Below, one piece after another: positions 13,351 through 25,131 of a DNA stretch of 64,000 bases. Source of the DNA: Adineta vaga (lineage: Eukaryota > Rotifera). Below the pieces are notes generated by a model. The model was not told where the DNA came from. It did no database searches and saw only the letters and a program-made list of their open reading frames with translations. Each line of letters starts with the position of its first letter. Positions within the stretch are counted from its first letter, which is position 1. Where the stretch lies: contig CP075496.1 in NCBI GenBank assembly GCA_021613535.1, positions 15,066,001 through 15,130,000 of the forward strand, in the 5' to 3' direction. Position numbers and translations under genes: made by a program.

Positions 13351-14193
13351 TCTCATCAATATCTCGGTCGAGAAATGGCTAAATTATTGAAAAAATTGTC
13401 ATTATTGGCCACACCATCCCTGAGGGGGGGATACAGGGTTCTCTTGAAAAATGTCTCAAAATGCGCAAAAACTGTATTTTATCAGGAAATTGCCTAAATA
13501 CATCTCACATGATTTGTAGTTTGGGAGTTTTCTAATTATTTAGAAAGACTATGAAAAGTGAAAAAGCTGATCTCTATATCTATTGATATTGATGATCTAT
13601 TATGAAAATACTGATATGTATATCTATGACAGATCTTTTATAGATTCATGAGATTACTTACAACTGTAATCTCGGTAGATTCAAACACCCAAAATTCATT
13701 AAAAAATTTCTCGTGTTATTTTTGTTCTGTAGACATTCTCGAGTGATTCATCTCTCTCTCTCTCTCTCATACACTTTTTGTAGTACATATAATTGTCGGA
13801 TAAAATTCGAAATTTCCGTATTTATTATTTCTATGATTATAGATAAATGTTTTTATAAACAATATCAAATTATGAAATACATTTTTCATTCAAAGTTTTT
13901 TCTAAAATAATTTAAAATTTTGTTATTATATAATAATAATTCTTATGATATTGTATTTTGTTGATTAAATATATATTTTCTAATAAATTTGTTTTTAATA
14001 TTAAGTTTTGTTGAATATATCTGATAATAAAATTATTCTAAAAACAAATTGAATATGTAAATATTTATTTTCTGTATAATTATTATTTATTTTATAAAAC
14101 TTATTATTATGATCAATTATACATTTATTAAATTATAATATAAATATATTTCATAAAATATAAAAAACTAAATATAATTAATCGTATATTTGT

Positions 14194-14374
14194 TTAAATA
14201 TCAATTGATGATAATATTTTTTCTATTAATCGATTTGTTTGAAGAACTTTTTTATTTTTATTTCTTAAATCATCAAGTTTTTCATACCAGTTAAAAAAAT
14301 TTACGAATAATTTATAAAGATTTTTCTTGAAATTTATATATTTTTTGAATATATGTTTATCATCATAAATTACA
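14194..14374 (-). CDS. Possible terminal exon, Lys/Asn-rich helix
   Basis: After a good acceptor (TTTTCAG) there is an open minus-strand frame of about 60 codons, KKYINFKKNLYKLF and EKLDDLRNKNKKVL, ending in TAA. It would form a charged helix or coiled coil. No partner exon is visible upstream. In DNA this AT-rich, Lys/Asn-rich frames can arise by chance. Confidence 0.2.
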
Positions 14375-15414
14375 CTGAAAATATTAAGAATTTAAATCAT
14401 TATAATATTTCTTTTCAAGCACCAATATAGTACACATTGATATAGCTAAAGTAATATTTGCGATGATGTATCTATGATTTACAATTATTTATGAAGAAAT
14501 TTTTATAATAAAAGAGTTTTTTTTATAAATTTCAATTATCTTATCAATATTTATTATATTAACAAATAAGTGATACGATGAATAAAATTTGAATCATCAA
14601 TTTTATATATATAAATTTGTAAAATATAATATATGTTTTTCTCATCTATTTCCATTTGTTATTATATTTTTCAGTAATTGTTGGTCTTTATGTAACACAC
14701 AAGTGTATAGATATGTCGATGATTAAGTTTTATTTTATTACTTTTATTTGTTTTTCTCTTTATTAAGAATTAAATAATGTCATTTGAAAATAGTTCAATA
14801 TAATATATATTCATTTTGTCTAATCAATTTCCATTGTTTAATATAATAAATAAACTTCTATAAAATGTTTTAAACAATATTTTATTTGTAATTAAATAAA
14901 AGAAAAGGAATACCTCAAATTGATTTCTATGTTTATTCACAATTGTTATCTGCTTTTTATCAAACAACAATAATATTTTATAAAAAGAAAACGATGAATT
15001 CTGAGAATAATAAGTGTTGATGATTATTCTAACCTATTAAATTATGTCAGACTTTGTTCATCTTATAAAACTAATAAATTAATGCATTAATAATATCTTC
15101 AAATTTTCTCAATGAAAATAAAATAATTTATAATGATTTTTGTAGAAAAAGTTTATGAATAATAGTTTATGTTTGTCATCGTTAACAAGCTTTATACTTT
15201 AGTTACATTTAGGCATTTCTCTTTGTTGTTTTTTTCTATAAACTATCATTATTGATGAAAAAAAATACGAAAAATCGATCGTTCTATGCATTTTTTTCCT
15301 TTTTCTTATAGGCTCGTGATTGTCTCTTCCATATACTTGTTTTTGATGTATCAAATTATTTTTTACCTTGTTAATTTCTGTTGAGCAATAATATAGAAAA
15401 AAAACTCGTGCAAG

Positions 15415-15687
15415 ATGAGCAATCCGACTGGTATGCATACAGGAACTGCTCAACATTTGCAGGAAATTCATATACGAATGCTTAATCATATCAATCAAAA
15501 TAATCAACAACATATTCATTCTGTACATGGACATAATCATCAAATTCATCCAATACGTGAAGTTGCACATGCATCTAATACTCCACATCATGTTCAACAA
15601 CGAATAGTTGGATCTTCTGCACCACATCCTTCTACATATGAATTTGCTAGACTTTTCCTACACTATCTAATTCATCCTAAGAAATAA
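15415..15687 (+). CDS. Small His-rich protein, 90 aa
   Basis: Single-exon frame starting MSNPTGMHTG with about 18 histidines spread through it (HIHSVHGHNHQIHPI) and a hydrophobic C-terminal patch (FARLFLHYLIHPKK). There is no signal peptide. Codon use matches the other genes here, and the opposite strand frame over the same DNA is Met-rich and looks like a shadow. His-rich stretches can bind metals such as zinc, but no known family is recognised and metal binding is only a guess. A preceding T-rich stretch at 15283-15395 could be promoter or 5' UTR. Confidence 0.5.
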   Translation: MSNPTGMHTGTAQHLQEIHIRMLNHINQNNQQHIHSVHGHNHQIHPIREVAHASNTPHHVQQRIVGSSAPHPSTYEFARLFLHYLIHPKK

Positions 15688-15889
15688 ACAAATCGAGAAC
15701 GAATGTGTGAGTTTGTTATCAGAATATTTATTGATAAGCAAAAGTTTTTGAAATAAATGGGTAAAAAAACAGACAATTAGAAGCACTATATATAAAATAT
15801 CAGAAATGTTTCTAAAATGATAAAGGATCTGCTTTTTCTTTTATCGAAATAAAATATTAAGATCAAGTTCGAAAGATGAAAAAAGAATA

Positions 15890-16080
15890 TCAGTATGATT
15901 CTCAAAATAATCTGATGGAATTATATCAGCAATGTTTATATTGACTGTGAAGCAGGATCAACTGCAAGAGTAGTTTGCAAAATAAATGATCCATTTTCTA
16001 TACTAATAGTATTTGCATTATAATTAGCCGTAATAATATCTATAGATTGTCATCATTATTCATGTTTATGATCACCATTA
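15890..16080 (-). pseudogene. FG-GAP repeat relic
   Basis: The minus strand reads NNDDN, a frame change, then DIITANYNANTISIENGSF and LAVDPASQ, which is one FG-GAP blade, followed by a weaker trace of the next. It is a remnant of a gene like the one at 5-1564, with at least one frameshift. Confidence 0.6.
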
Positions 16081-17524
16081 TTATGACTATGTTTCATAAC
16101 CTGTTGAGTAAGAACGATGATTGTAGAACAAATTGCTGAAATCTAATGAATATAAAATGATATTTCAATAATAATAAATTTCGTTGTAAAATTGTCTTGT
16201 TTCACTGTGCAAATAAAATGTAATAATTATTGTTTTTTTTCCAACAAATATTCGTCGATAAGTAACTGTAAATGTGACTGAAAAGTGTATGTAAAAAATG
16301 TCAAAGAGAAAAAGCAAAATTCTGTGCTTTGAATTTTGTTGCCTTATTCGCTTACATTTATAAGTCCGTATGTTAACATTCACTACTACTTTAAATCAAT
16401 ACTTATATCAAATTTGCATTGCAATGTTCCCCACATAATTCTATAAAATTTCTTAGGATGACTGAATTCGAGTCCAACACGAGCACCGATTATATTAATA
16501 TATTTGGTATATAAAACTTGTCTTGAAAGTATGAATAAAGATAACTAATTTTTCTATGGCACAGGAAATTTAACAAAATTTCCTCGTTGAACATGACTCT
16601 CACAGAGGCTATGATTATCCAACAAAATACAATCATATTTGTACTATTTTGATGTTATTTCATGATTGGTCTGACAAGGGAGGGTCCCCAGGTGTGTCCC
16701 TAGGATTTCAATGAAAATAATGTGGGTTTGTTAAGTCAAGTATACCTATCTCAGGTATCAAACAATTAGCTTATGAGAGAATATTATATAAAACAAGTTG
16801 TAAACTAGGAATACATTAAAATAATCAGATATAATTTACTAACCTTATTTTCAAAAACGTTTTTTATTTATTCCTCAAGAACAGATACAAGTACCAAGTA
16901 CTATTCTTAAAGTACAAGCACAATACTTTTACTTGCTGTACTTGTACTTGTTCTAGCTCTGAATAGCATATCGGATAGAATATAAGTTTAGATGAAAAAC
17001 GAAGGCGTTAACAACTGGACAAAGCAACTCGAGCTTTGTTTATTCATTATCTATTCAAACAGAATTTTTATACTTAGTATTTACATGTTTGTACTTTGCA
17101 GTCAAATAGATACTCATAGAAATCATACAAACAGCAGTTGCATTTGTATTTTCTTTTGAGGAATAATCAGGTCATTTTTAAATTAACAGTTTGTCAGTCA
17201 TTTTCTTTTATGTTATAGCGAGATAGAAAGAAATTTTTGATGAGATCGTTTTCAATGGTAAGAAAGAAGCTTTTTTGTAAATTGAAATTGTTTCTATGTT
17301 TTGAAAGTAAGAAGCAGATATAACGTTGATGACTTTCATTATGAAACTTTCTCAGGATGCTCAAAAAAACCAAGGTAAAACAACTGTCGTTTGCATTTGA
17401 TAAATGAAAGAATATCTCATGCAAAACATTAAGAGAAAAGAGAAAGAAAGTCTGAATATTATAAAAAAATACGGTATTATTATTTTTTCCTCAGTGAAGT
17501 TACCTGCTAATTTCTTCTTTTTTT
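16081..17524. other. Intergenic; hairpin at 16878-16962
   Basis: No gene seen. An imperfect inverted repeat at 16878-16962 has arms AAGAACAGATACAAGTACC and GTACTTGTACTTGTTCT, rich in AAGTAC units. The segment 16660-16720 is locally GC-richer. The apparent start at 17404 in front of the next gene lacks a matching protein. Confidence 0.4.
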
Positions 17525-18647
17525 ATGAATTGGATACAAATTTGTTTCTTATTATTTCGTATATTTGTTATACAATCGATGACACAAAATACACGATCAT
17601 TTCAAATGTCTATTATGAATGGTTGGAAATTTCAATGCTTAAACACAACTTGTTTGCCAACAAATACTTTTATTGAATCAAATATTCGTAGATGTCAAAG
17701 AAATTGTTTAGACGATATCTTTTGTAAAGCAGTTAGTTTTTCTCAACTAATATTTCAATGTAATTTATTTTATAATATACCTAATCCTAATCCAAATATG
17801 TTGGTTGATATAAATACGATCACTATGATTGTTATTAATGGAACAAGAATATCATCTGGTAAGTTTTTCTGTTTAAAATACATGTTCATCTCATCAGAAG
17901 TAATTTATTATTAGTTATTCTGTTTTTTTTCTTTTCTTTTCAAAAAAAGAAATCGAAACGATTTCTACAATATCCAGTCCATCATCCTCGACTTCGTCGT
18001 CAACAACAACAACTGTATCGACCTCGACATCATCAATAACAACAACATCCTTCACCTCAACGTCAACATCAACATCATCAACAACAACAACTACTACTAC
18101 TGCACGTATGTCAATAAATAATATAACTAATGAAATAAAAGACAAATTTTCTTCATTTTCTTCCCATATATTCTATTAATTATCTATTTTAGCTTGTCCA
18201 TCCGGTGGAATTCCACTTACATTTGATGACATTCCAAATCCAACTCCTTCTGAAGCTATTATACCATCCAATTATAGTGGATTTACTTGGACTAATGCAA
18301 GGTACGCGAATGTAAGTGCATATCCTACTAGTGGTTATGCTTATGCTCGTGTTTCTGGTGAGTATGTATTATGGTTCAAAACTACAGTGACAATTGAAAC
18401 AACACCAAATAATAAAACAATAACACTTAATTCAGGTCAAATGTCATCTGGATGGTCAGATGGAAACATTTTATTAGTAATGGGTTATTATACAAGTACA
18501 CACTTATATAATGTTACTATTCCTTTAAATACATATTCACGAGTTTTGAAAGTATTTAATTGGAGTGGATTGAATAAAATTATACTTCAACCATCGGGAT
18601 CAGGATATTGGGATACAGGAATTGATAATTTATGTATTACTTTTTAA
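17525..18647 (+). CDS. Secreted apple-like / Thr-Ser linker / beta-sandwich protein, 314 aa
   Basis: Three exons (17525-17858, 17950-18105, 18193-18647) join in phase 1 each time. Exon 1 gives a signal peptide (MNWIQICFLLFRIFVIQS) and a Cys-rich region, C.NTTC......C.RNC...IFCKAVSF....CNLF, resembling a PAN/apple domain. Exon 2 is almost wholly Ser/Thr (STSTSSTTTTTTTT), a mucin-like linker likely to be O-glycosylated. Exon 3 begins CPSGGIPLTFDDIP and contains GFTWTNA, SGYAYARVSGEY and GIDNLCITF at its end; the same pattern (LTFDDL, FNWDNA, VSGTY, AMDNLCLSF) occurs in the gene at 53280, so this is a real domain. Role likely adhesive or carbohydrate-binding at the cell surface; that is inference. 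Confidence 0.8.
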
Positions 18648-19632
18648 TATTATCGATAAAATTTTCGTATGATTTTATCTAATACGATTGATATATCTCA
18701 ATGTTTTGAGAAAGACGTTTACAATTTATTGACAAATACTTATTCTTGTATAAAAATTTAGTTTGAGAACAGTATGATCATTCTTTTTTTAAACAAAATT
18801 TTATGATATAAGTAATTAGAATAAATATTCTTCTTTGTTTCTATTTTATGAATTGAAATAAATTTTCTTAAGCTATTATAATTGAAGATATATGAATGAA
18901 TCTTATATTTTACTATACAGTTTTCTAAGTAATCAACAAGTTCTGTTCAATGATTGTAATAATGACTTCATTTTACTTTGATTTTAAATGAATACGAATA
19001 AAGAATCAATGTAACATCAAGATATAAATGACGCTTCAAAGATCGACAATTTCTTTATATTGATGTTTTTTAAGTTAATACTCATTGCTGAACTAGAACA
19101 AGCTTCAACAAAATCATAATTTATTGCTTATTGTAATTTTCAGCTCTTCTTCTTTCATTGATCGAAAACAAATCAATGCTTATAGAGATGATATAACGTA
19201 ATTAATCATTATCAACATTTGTAATGCCGATTGAGACATGATCGTTCTACGCAAAAGAAAAATGAATCAAATAAAGAACAATTCTTATCACATATATTTC
19301 TTCTCTTGATATATCTTAAGCAAATTATTAAAGTTATGATTCATTCGCATAATACATACTGATTCAATAATAAAATAAAATTACAACTATATCCTTTCTT
19401 CTTATCTTGTTGAACATTTTCAAAATTAACGACAACAATATGTTCTCTGTTTTGAAAGATATATTCTAGGCACATACTTGACTTGATTGGTAATCATCCG
19501 TAAATAGAGAAAATTTATATAATAGATATTTTATACTAGAAAAATACTTCATTCTATTATAATATTTTAAAAAAACAAGCTTTCGTCGTATTTTTTCCGC
19601 AGTTATTCAGATAAATTTAATAAAGACACGCA
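18648..19632. other. Intergenic
   Basis: AT-rich, no gene or repeat recognised; serves as 3' flank of the Thr-rich protein and 5' flank of the receptor at 19633. Confidence 0.5.
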
Positions 19633-20643
19633 ATGAATTTGAATTTCTCTGAACTAACGAATATTACTAATGAGAATAATGAAACCGATAGTTATATACC
19701 GATCTTATCTAACATGGCAAAATATATTATATTGATATCATTGGAGATACCAGCTATTCCTACTTATCTATTAACTTTCGTTTGTATGATTATAAATAAA
19801 AATCTTCGTTCGGCTCCAAATAATTATACAGTTCTTATTGTGTTATTTCTTTCATTTCTCTTAGCTATATTTGATACTCCATTTTATATAGATGCATATT
19901 CACCATATCCATCTATTAAAGTTACCAATGCATTTTGTTTATCTTGGACATTTATTGAATTCATTTTAATGTATGGAACGGGTCTTATACTTAGTTGGGC
20001 TTCATTTGAACGACATCTTCTCATATTTAATTCTCACATATTCAATTATAAATGGAAAAATCTTTGTTTTCATTATTTCCCCCCAATAATTATTCTTATT
20101 TATATTTCGATATTTTATATTTATACTTTATTTATTTATCCATGTGAAAATATTGTAGATTTTGAAAATAATTATTGTTACTCACCATGTTACTATGACA
20201 GTAAACTTCTTGATATATGGGAAACAAGTTTTCATATTATGTTTCCAACATTCTTTGTCACGATATGTAACGGTGCGCTTCTTTATCGAATTTATCGTTC
20301 GAAAATCCTTTTAAGACAATCAATGAATTGGCGAAAATATCGTACAATGATTTTTCAATTTATTTCTATTTCATCTCTTTATTTATTGTTAACTTTACCA
20401 TATTTTATATTTTACATATTTTATTATACTATTTTCGACTTATGGGTATATTCAATCCTTTACTTTTTCGCTTTTCATTATTATCTTATTCCATTATTAT
20501 TTCCTTTTGTTTGTTTATTTTCTATACCAGATCTTAAAACAAATTTAAAAAGATTGATTAAATGTGGAAATAATCGTCGAACAGCAGTTGTATCAATTCA
20601 AGTGGAAACAAGATTTGTTGGACAAAGAACTACTAAAATATAA
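19633..20643 (+). CDS. Rhodopsin-like receptor with FERH in place of DRY, 336 aa
   Basis: Single exon. The N-terminus has several N-glycosylation sequons (NFSE, NITN, NETD) ahead of seven hydrophobic segments. After TM1 comes INKNLRSAPNNYT, and the TM3 end reads SWASFERHLLIF, so the acidic-basic pair of DRY is kept as ER. Paired Cys lie before TM3 (NAFCLSW) and in loop 2 (YPCEN, NNYCYSPCYY). TM6-TM7 contains LLTLPYFIFYIF, and the tail is basic (LKTNLKRLIKCGNNRR). It belongs to a second rotifer receptor subfamily distinct from those at 2400 and 11874. Ligand unknown. Confidence 0.87.
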   Translation: MNLNFSELTNITNENNETDSYIPILSNMAKYIILISLEIPAIPTYLLTFVCMIINKNLRSAPNNYTVLIVLFLSFLLAIFDTPFYIDAYSPYPSIKVTNAFCLSWTFIEFILMYGTGLILSWASFERHLLIFNSHIFNYKWKNLCFHYFPPIIILIYISIFYIYTLFIYPCENIVDFENNYCYSPCYYDSKLLDIWETSFHIMFPTFFVTICNGALLYRIYRSKILLRQSMNWRKYRTMIFQFISISSLYLLLTLPYFIFYIFYYTIFDLWVYSILYFFAFHYYLIPLLFPFVCLFSIPDLKTNLKRLIKCGNNRRTAVVSIQVETRFVGQRTTKI

Positions 20644-21236
20644 GGAAATTGATTTTAATAAAAAAAGAAATTATCAAATGAGAAGATCTTTTCATACGTT
20701 ATTATAATATAACATCAATTAAATTCATAAGTAATATGTTTGCATGAAGAGAGACAGGATGGATATGAAAAAGAAAGATAAATTTGAAAGTAACAAATTG
20801 CAAAAATAAGAAAAAAATTATTTTATAAAAATAGAAAATTTTTATTCATTTTTTTTATGATTTTAGTTTTGTTTAATAAATAAAAACAAATCTTAACTTA
20901 AAAAAGAAGTTTTATAACCGGAAAGATTGTCGGTTTATGTTGAATGATAAACTTGAAAATATGCTTAAATCATTACGTAATTAAAGACACTTCTCTTTTT
21001 ATTACAAACATATTTTGTTTTTATTACTCAGATATCTTTTTTTCTCTTTTATTTTATACGATAAAGTTGGTAAATATTTTTTTGTCAACATAAAAAGAAG
21101 ACACGATATATTATATCTTGAAATATCTCATTAAAATCATTTTTACGTATATCTATTCAAATGAATGAAACATTCACTATTGTTTCGATTGCTATAATAT
21201 AATGAAACAATATCTGAACAGATAAACAACTGATAT
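20644..21236. other. Intergenic
   Basis: AT-rich with poly-T and poly-A runs; nothing recognised. Confidence 0.5.
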
Positions 21237-21239
21237 TAA

Positions 21240-22480
21240 TTATACAAGGACAATTTGTACGAGATCTTCTTCTTCTTCAAATTAATCATCTACAATCAAT
21301 TGTACATATTTATATTTATAATATTGATCGAAATGTTTTCCTCGAATTACAATATCTGAATTTGATCAAATTCAATTACGACATCGAATACGTATAAATG
21401 AACCACTTTCTATTTATATACTGAATACAGATGGACAAATATCAAGATTAATTGATGGTGGTTATCTTGATTTTCATCGTTTTAATGATGTTATTTTATA
21501 AAAAGAAACAAAAGTATCTGAAAAAATGAATTAATTCTTCTTTTTGCATTTTTTATTCGAGACTTTGAGCGACCAACTTCGCTCCTTGTCGCACCAACAA
21601 TCTAAAACAATATAATGAAAGTTTATCGTGGTCAATGGATGTTAAAAATTGAAATAAATCAAATTCAATTAATAAACTTATTTTAATCAATTGATTTTTT
21701 TCTACAAGTTTAAATTCTAATGTTGTTTCTTGATGATATTAATCGTTTTGATGATCGCGAACGAATTCTATCTGAAATAGAAATCTATCATCATCTTCTC
21801 AATACAAAACCATTTGCTAATATTTCTTCAATTTCATCCTATGCGAAGGTTCATTAACACTTCGTGATGTTTTATTTAATATGGCTTAAACAAAGAAAGC
21901 AGATCGATATTGTCGACGAATTCAAAACCAAGTGAATTATCGAGTTATTATAATCAACGTGGAATTATTGCAGGAGAATCAGGATATCATCAGGAAAGTA
22001 TTTAAATACTTTGAAAAAGCATTTTGTCAATACAGACAAAAATGATGTTGTTGTTGTTGGATATGTGCAAATTATTCATAATATGAGTATAGTTTATGAA
22101 GAATTAAATAATTTTGATTTAGCTTTGCATTGTTTTAATGAAACTTTAAAAACATATCTAAGTCTGTAAAATCTGAAATGTTATTCTGATCTTTCATTAT
22201 CCTATATGAATATTTGTAATGCTTATGCTGATCTCGATCAACATAGAAAAGTAATTGAATATTATGATTATAAGCATTGAAATTGTATCAAGATTCGATT
22301 CTGCATGATCATTCCGAGTTTCGTCAATTATATCATAATATGGCTCGAACTTTTGAAGAAATGGAAAATTATTCACAGGCAATTATTTCACTTGAAAATC
22401 TTCGTTTATTGTATCTAAAAAATTCTTCTTCTAACTTACCTTCAAATTGTCAATATTGAAAAAGATATTATACGATTAAT
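21240..22480 (+). pseudogene. ADP-ribosyltransferase-TPR gene, heavily disrupted
   Basis: Pieces in shifting frames match the bdelloid type of mono-ADP-ribosyltransferase fused to tetratricopeptide repeats. In order: an N-terminal segment (HLQSIVHIYIYNIDRN), a VYRGQ block typical of the arginine-ART fold near 21617, a NTKPFANISS block near 21810, then TPR text such as NMSIVYEELNNFDLALHCFNE, MNICNAYADLDQHRKVIEYY and NMARTFEEMENYSQAI. Numerous stops and frame changes separate them, and the ART catalytic strand region is not intact. A foreign-looking GC-richer piece sits at about 21560-21600. The gene cannot make an active enzyme. I have not attempted to restore it. Confidence 0.75.
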
Positions 22481-22917
22481 GTTCTATGTTTTCATCTGCC
22501 TGAAGAAAAACACCATTCGAATGAGGAATAAATCAATGTCATTGTTTATATATAGAAGATAATTAAAATGATTTTTGACTATTTCTATAAACAAATAAAT
22601 ATACTTGTCCATATTTTCTCGACTACTATGCTAGGGTACTATTCGTATGTACTCAGGTGCTTTCCACTGATTACTTGGTAGTCGAAGCAATTTGACAATG
22701 ATCATTACAATCCTTTCTATATCACGACAATAGTATTGAATGATTCTCTTAAAAATCAATCTAACATTATATGATGACTGAAACCTGGTATACATAGTTT
22801 TCTTTTGGAAATATGAAACTATCTTGAATTCGACTTTTATTCACGTTTTGAACAAAGAAAATCAATAACATAAAGTTTATCGGTAATATTAATATTTCTT
22901 ATAGTATAAATTATAAT
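22481..22917. other. Intergenic
   Basis: Short intergenic stretch between a dead gene on the plus strand and a gene on the minus strand; no feature recognised. Confidence 0.4.
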
Positions 22918-24305
22918 TCATTTTATTAATTTGAAATTGTTTAATATCATTCTTGATTGACATATAATCTTAATTTCATTTAAATACTTTTTCGATGTAT
23001 GTTCTTGTGCATGACGAACTATTGTTTGTAATTCTTGAGCTTTTTTACTAAAAGACATGTTTGGATCGAATAATTGTTGAAGATATTGATTGATTTCATC
23101 TGCTAATATTAGACGTTGATGACCATTTGATTTTGTATTTCGAATAACTCGTCCTATACCAAATTCATTCTCTACTCGTTCTCCATTGAGAAATTGATCA
23201 CCAAACATTGGTAAAATTAACATAGGTTTACCAGCAGACATACTTTCAAGAATACTATTCCATCCACCATGTGAAATAAATAATTTCACAGCAGGATGAG
23301 AAAGAATAAATCGTTGAGGCATCCAATCAAAAACAAGATTTGATGATGATGATAAATATTTATGATAATCATTTTTCAATGACCAAATAGAAGGATAAGA
23401 AGAAATACTTCGACTTATTTCAACAATTTGTTCACCTGTTAAATTAACAATTGAACCAAAAGCAACATAAATAACTGTTGGAAATTGATTTGCCTTGTCC
23501 CATTGCATATCTAACCATTCTTTAACATGTACTATTATATCATTCTATAAAAACAAAGATATTTATGGAAGTTTAAAATTAAAATCTTACTTTGTCTATT
23601 TCATCTTTTTCCGAAAAAAGTGGTCCTATAAATCGAACAGGTAAATTAGAATTAATAATTGATTGTTGATGATATCGATCGAGTGCATTTTGTTCGAAAT
23701 GAGCGATTGAATTGCAAATAATTCCATCAGCAATAGTAAATACTTCAAGAAAATTTTGAACAAACTGTTGACTCATAGGAACAATTAATTCACCAATTGA
23801 TATTTTAATATATCGAAAAAGATTTTCAAAATTACAAGGCATAAAAATTTTAGTAAATATATGATGTTCATGAGCTATTCGAATGGGCAAAGGATTGAAA
23901 ATATCAGATATGATCATATGAACTGGACGAATAAATGATGATGATGATGTAATAAGCATAGTTGAAAGTAATTGTCTAAGTGGTTCATTCATTCGATTTA
24001 TATCATCGTCGAGTTTTGAATCTGATATCTAAGATAATTATTGAAAAACAAAAATCAATTATCGAAAAAGAACTTACTTTATTCTCATTATTTATATTAT
24101 CCAACAATCCAATAAATTCTAATTGATTAGTATTGTTGTTTTTGATTTTGTCAAGTATTGATATTGATACAATAAAAGTTACATGACAATAAAGAGATAA
24201 ATGTTTAGCAAAATCTAACATTGGAATAATATGACCAAGACGAGGTATACTTATTATTACTACATGACCATTAGATGGTTCTATTTGTCGAATTGTTTGC
24301 ATCAT
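22918..24305 (-). CDS. UDP-glycosyltransferase (GT1 family), 430 aa
   Basis: Three exons (24078-24305, 23591-24028, 22918-23544) join in phase 0. The N-terminal half has the NGHVVIISIPRLGHIIPMLDFAKHL acceptor-domain strand-loop with the GH..P motif. The C-terminal half has VIYVAFGSIVNLTGEQ and the donor-binding signature FDWMPQRFILSHPAVKLF, then SHGGWNSILESMSAGKP and FGDQFLNGERV, including the HGGWNS block and the DQ pair that contacts UDP-sugar. The enzyme should transfer a sugar from a UDP-sugar to a small lipophilic acceptor. Unlike animal microsomal UGTs (about 530 aa) it has no signal peptide and no C-terminal membrane anchor, so it looks cytosolic, as in plants, bacteria and fungi. Acquisition by transfer is plausible in bdelloids but unproven here. 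Confidence 0.88.
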
Positions 24306-24490
24306 AATATAGAAGATTAATACATAGAAATATGTTTTATCTTTTTTTTATTTATATTTTTTACATATAAATAACACAACATGTGCCTTTTCTTTTCTCT
24401 TTTTTCCATCAAACTTCATTATTTTACATTTCTTATCTATGTAGTGAAGATCTGATAAAGAATTAGAAAGAAAAAAAGAAGGTTTAAATC

Positions 24491-24546
24491 TTGAAGGTGT
24501 GAGTGTGGATAACAAAATATGAGTACGGTCATCCACACCCAACTTA
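24491..24546. repeat. Telomere-like foldback
   Basis: Arms TTGAAGGTGTGAGTGTGGAT and ATCCACACCCAACTT around a 20-bp spacer. It lies exactly where a downstream exon of the pentapeptide relic would be expected. Confidence 0.65.
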
Positions 24547-24549
24547 GTT

Positions 24550-24790
24550 TTTCAAAGAAGCACTTGTATCATTTGGAAGAACAGCACTTTGAAATGTAAG
24601 TGTTACTGACAACAGTTCATCCGATAGATTTGACTAACTAAAATTAACATAAGTAAAAGTACCTCTATCAACTGTTGCATTTGTAAAATCAACATTGTAT
24701 AAGAGAGAACATAACGGAAGTTAATATATGATAATTTCATCTAAGTAAAACCGACTTGACTAAAATCAGAGAAATCTATTTCAAGGAATC
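24550..24790 (-). pseudogene. Pentapeptide-repeat protein relic
   Basis: The minus strand reads MKLSYINFRYV, then (after a frame change) NVDFTNATVDRGTFTYVNFS, a stop, NLSDELLS and LTFQSAVLPNDTSASLKN. The A(D/N)F.NA.. five-residue periodicity is that of pentapeptide repeats, common in bdelloid exported proteins. After LKN a donor seems lost (CTAAGT where GTAAGT is expected) and the foldback begins. Not functional as read. Confidence 0.6.
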
Positions 24791-24799
24791 GAAATGATC

Positions 24800-25131
24800 A
24801 TTTGATTAAAGAAACATTACGAAATTGTATTAGAACTATATCATTTCTTGGATATAAACCTCGCAGCAATCTTAAGTATATTCATATCCAAATTATTGAA
24901 TTCAATAACAAATATATTAATCAGTCAATATTCACTGTTTTTTTTCTATTCATTTTGTTTTACATAAAAATAGAATTAGTTGTCGTTTTTGTCGAATATC
25001 ATCTAGTTGAAGCGATGTTGTTAATGTTTTAGCTCGAATAATAGATGAAATGACACTAAATTCATCACACACGATGTTTTTCTCTAAAAGTAACATTGAT
25101 ATATCATGCAGATATGTAGTTAATATTCATT
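24800..25131. other. Intergenic
   Basis: No gene recognised between the pentapeptide relic and the NHL gene. Confidence 0.4.

Larger units (their letters stand above)
12951..15414. other. Long intergenic region with a dispersed repeat
   Basis: Holds repeat copy 2 at 13243-13350, a G-run near 13430, a (TC)n stretch at 13750-13770 and otherwise AT-rich DNA. A possible lone minus-strand exon is listed separately (14194-14374). No other gene recognised. Confidence 0.4.

Noticed and set aside
15199-15627. Minus-strand frame of 142 codons, Met-rich
   Set aside because: Antisense of the His codons (CAT) of the better-supported plus-strand gene at 15415.
17915-18145. Minus-strand Val/Asp-rich frame
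   Set aside because: Antisense of the Thr/Ser linker exon.
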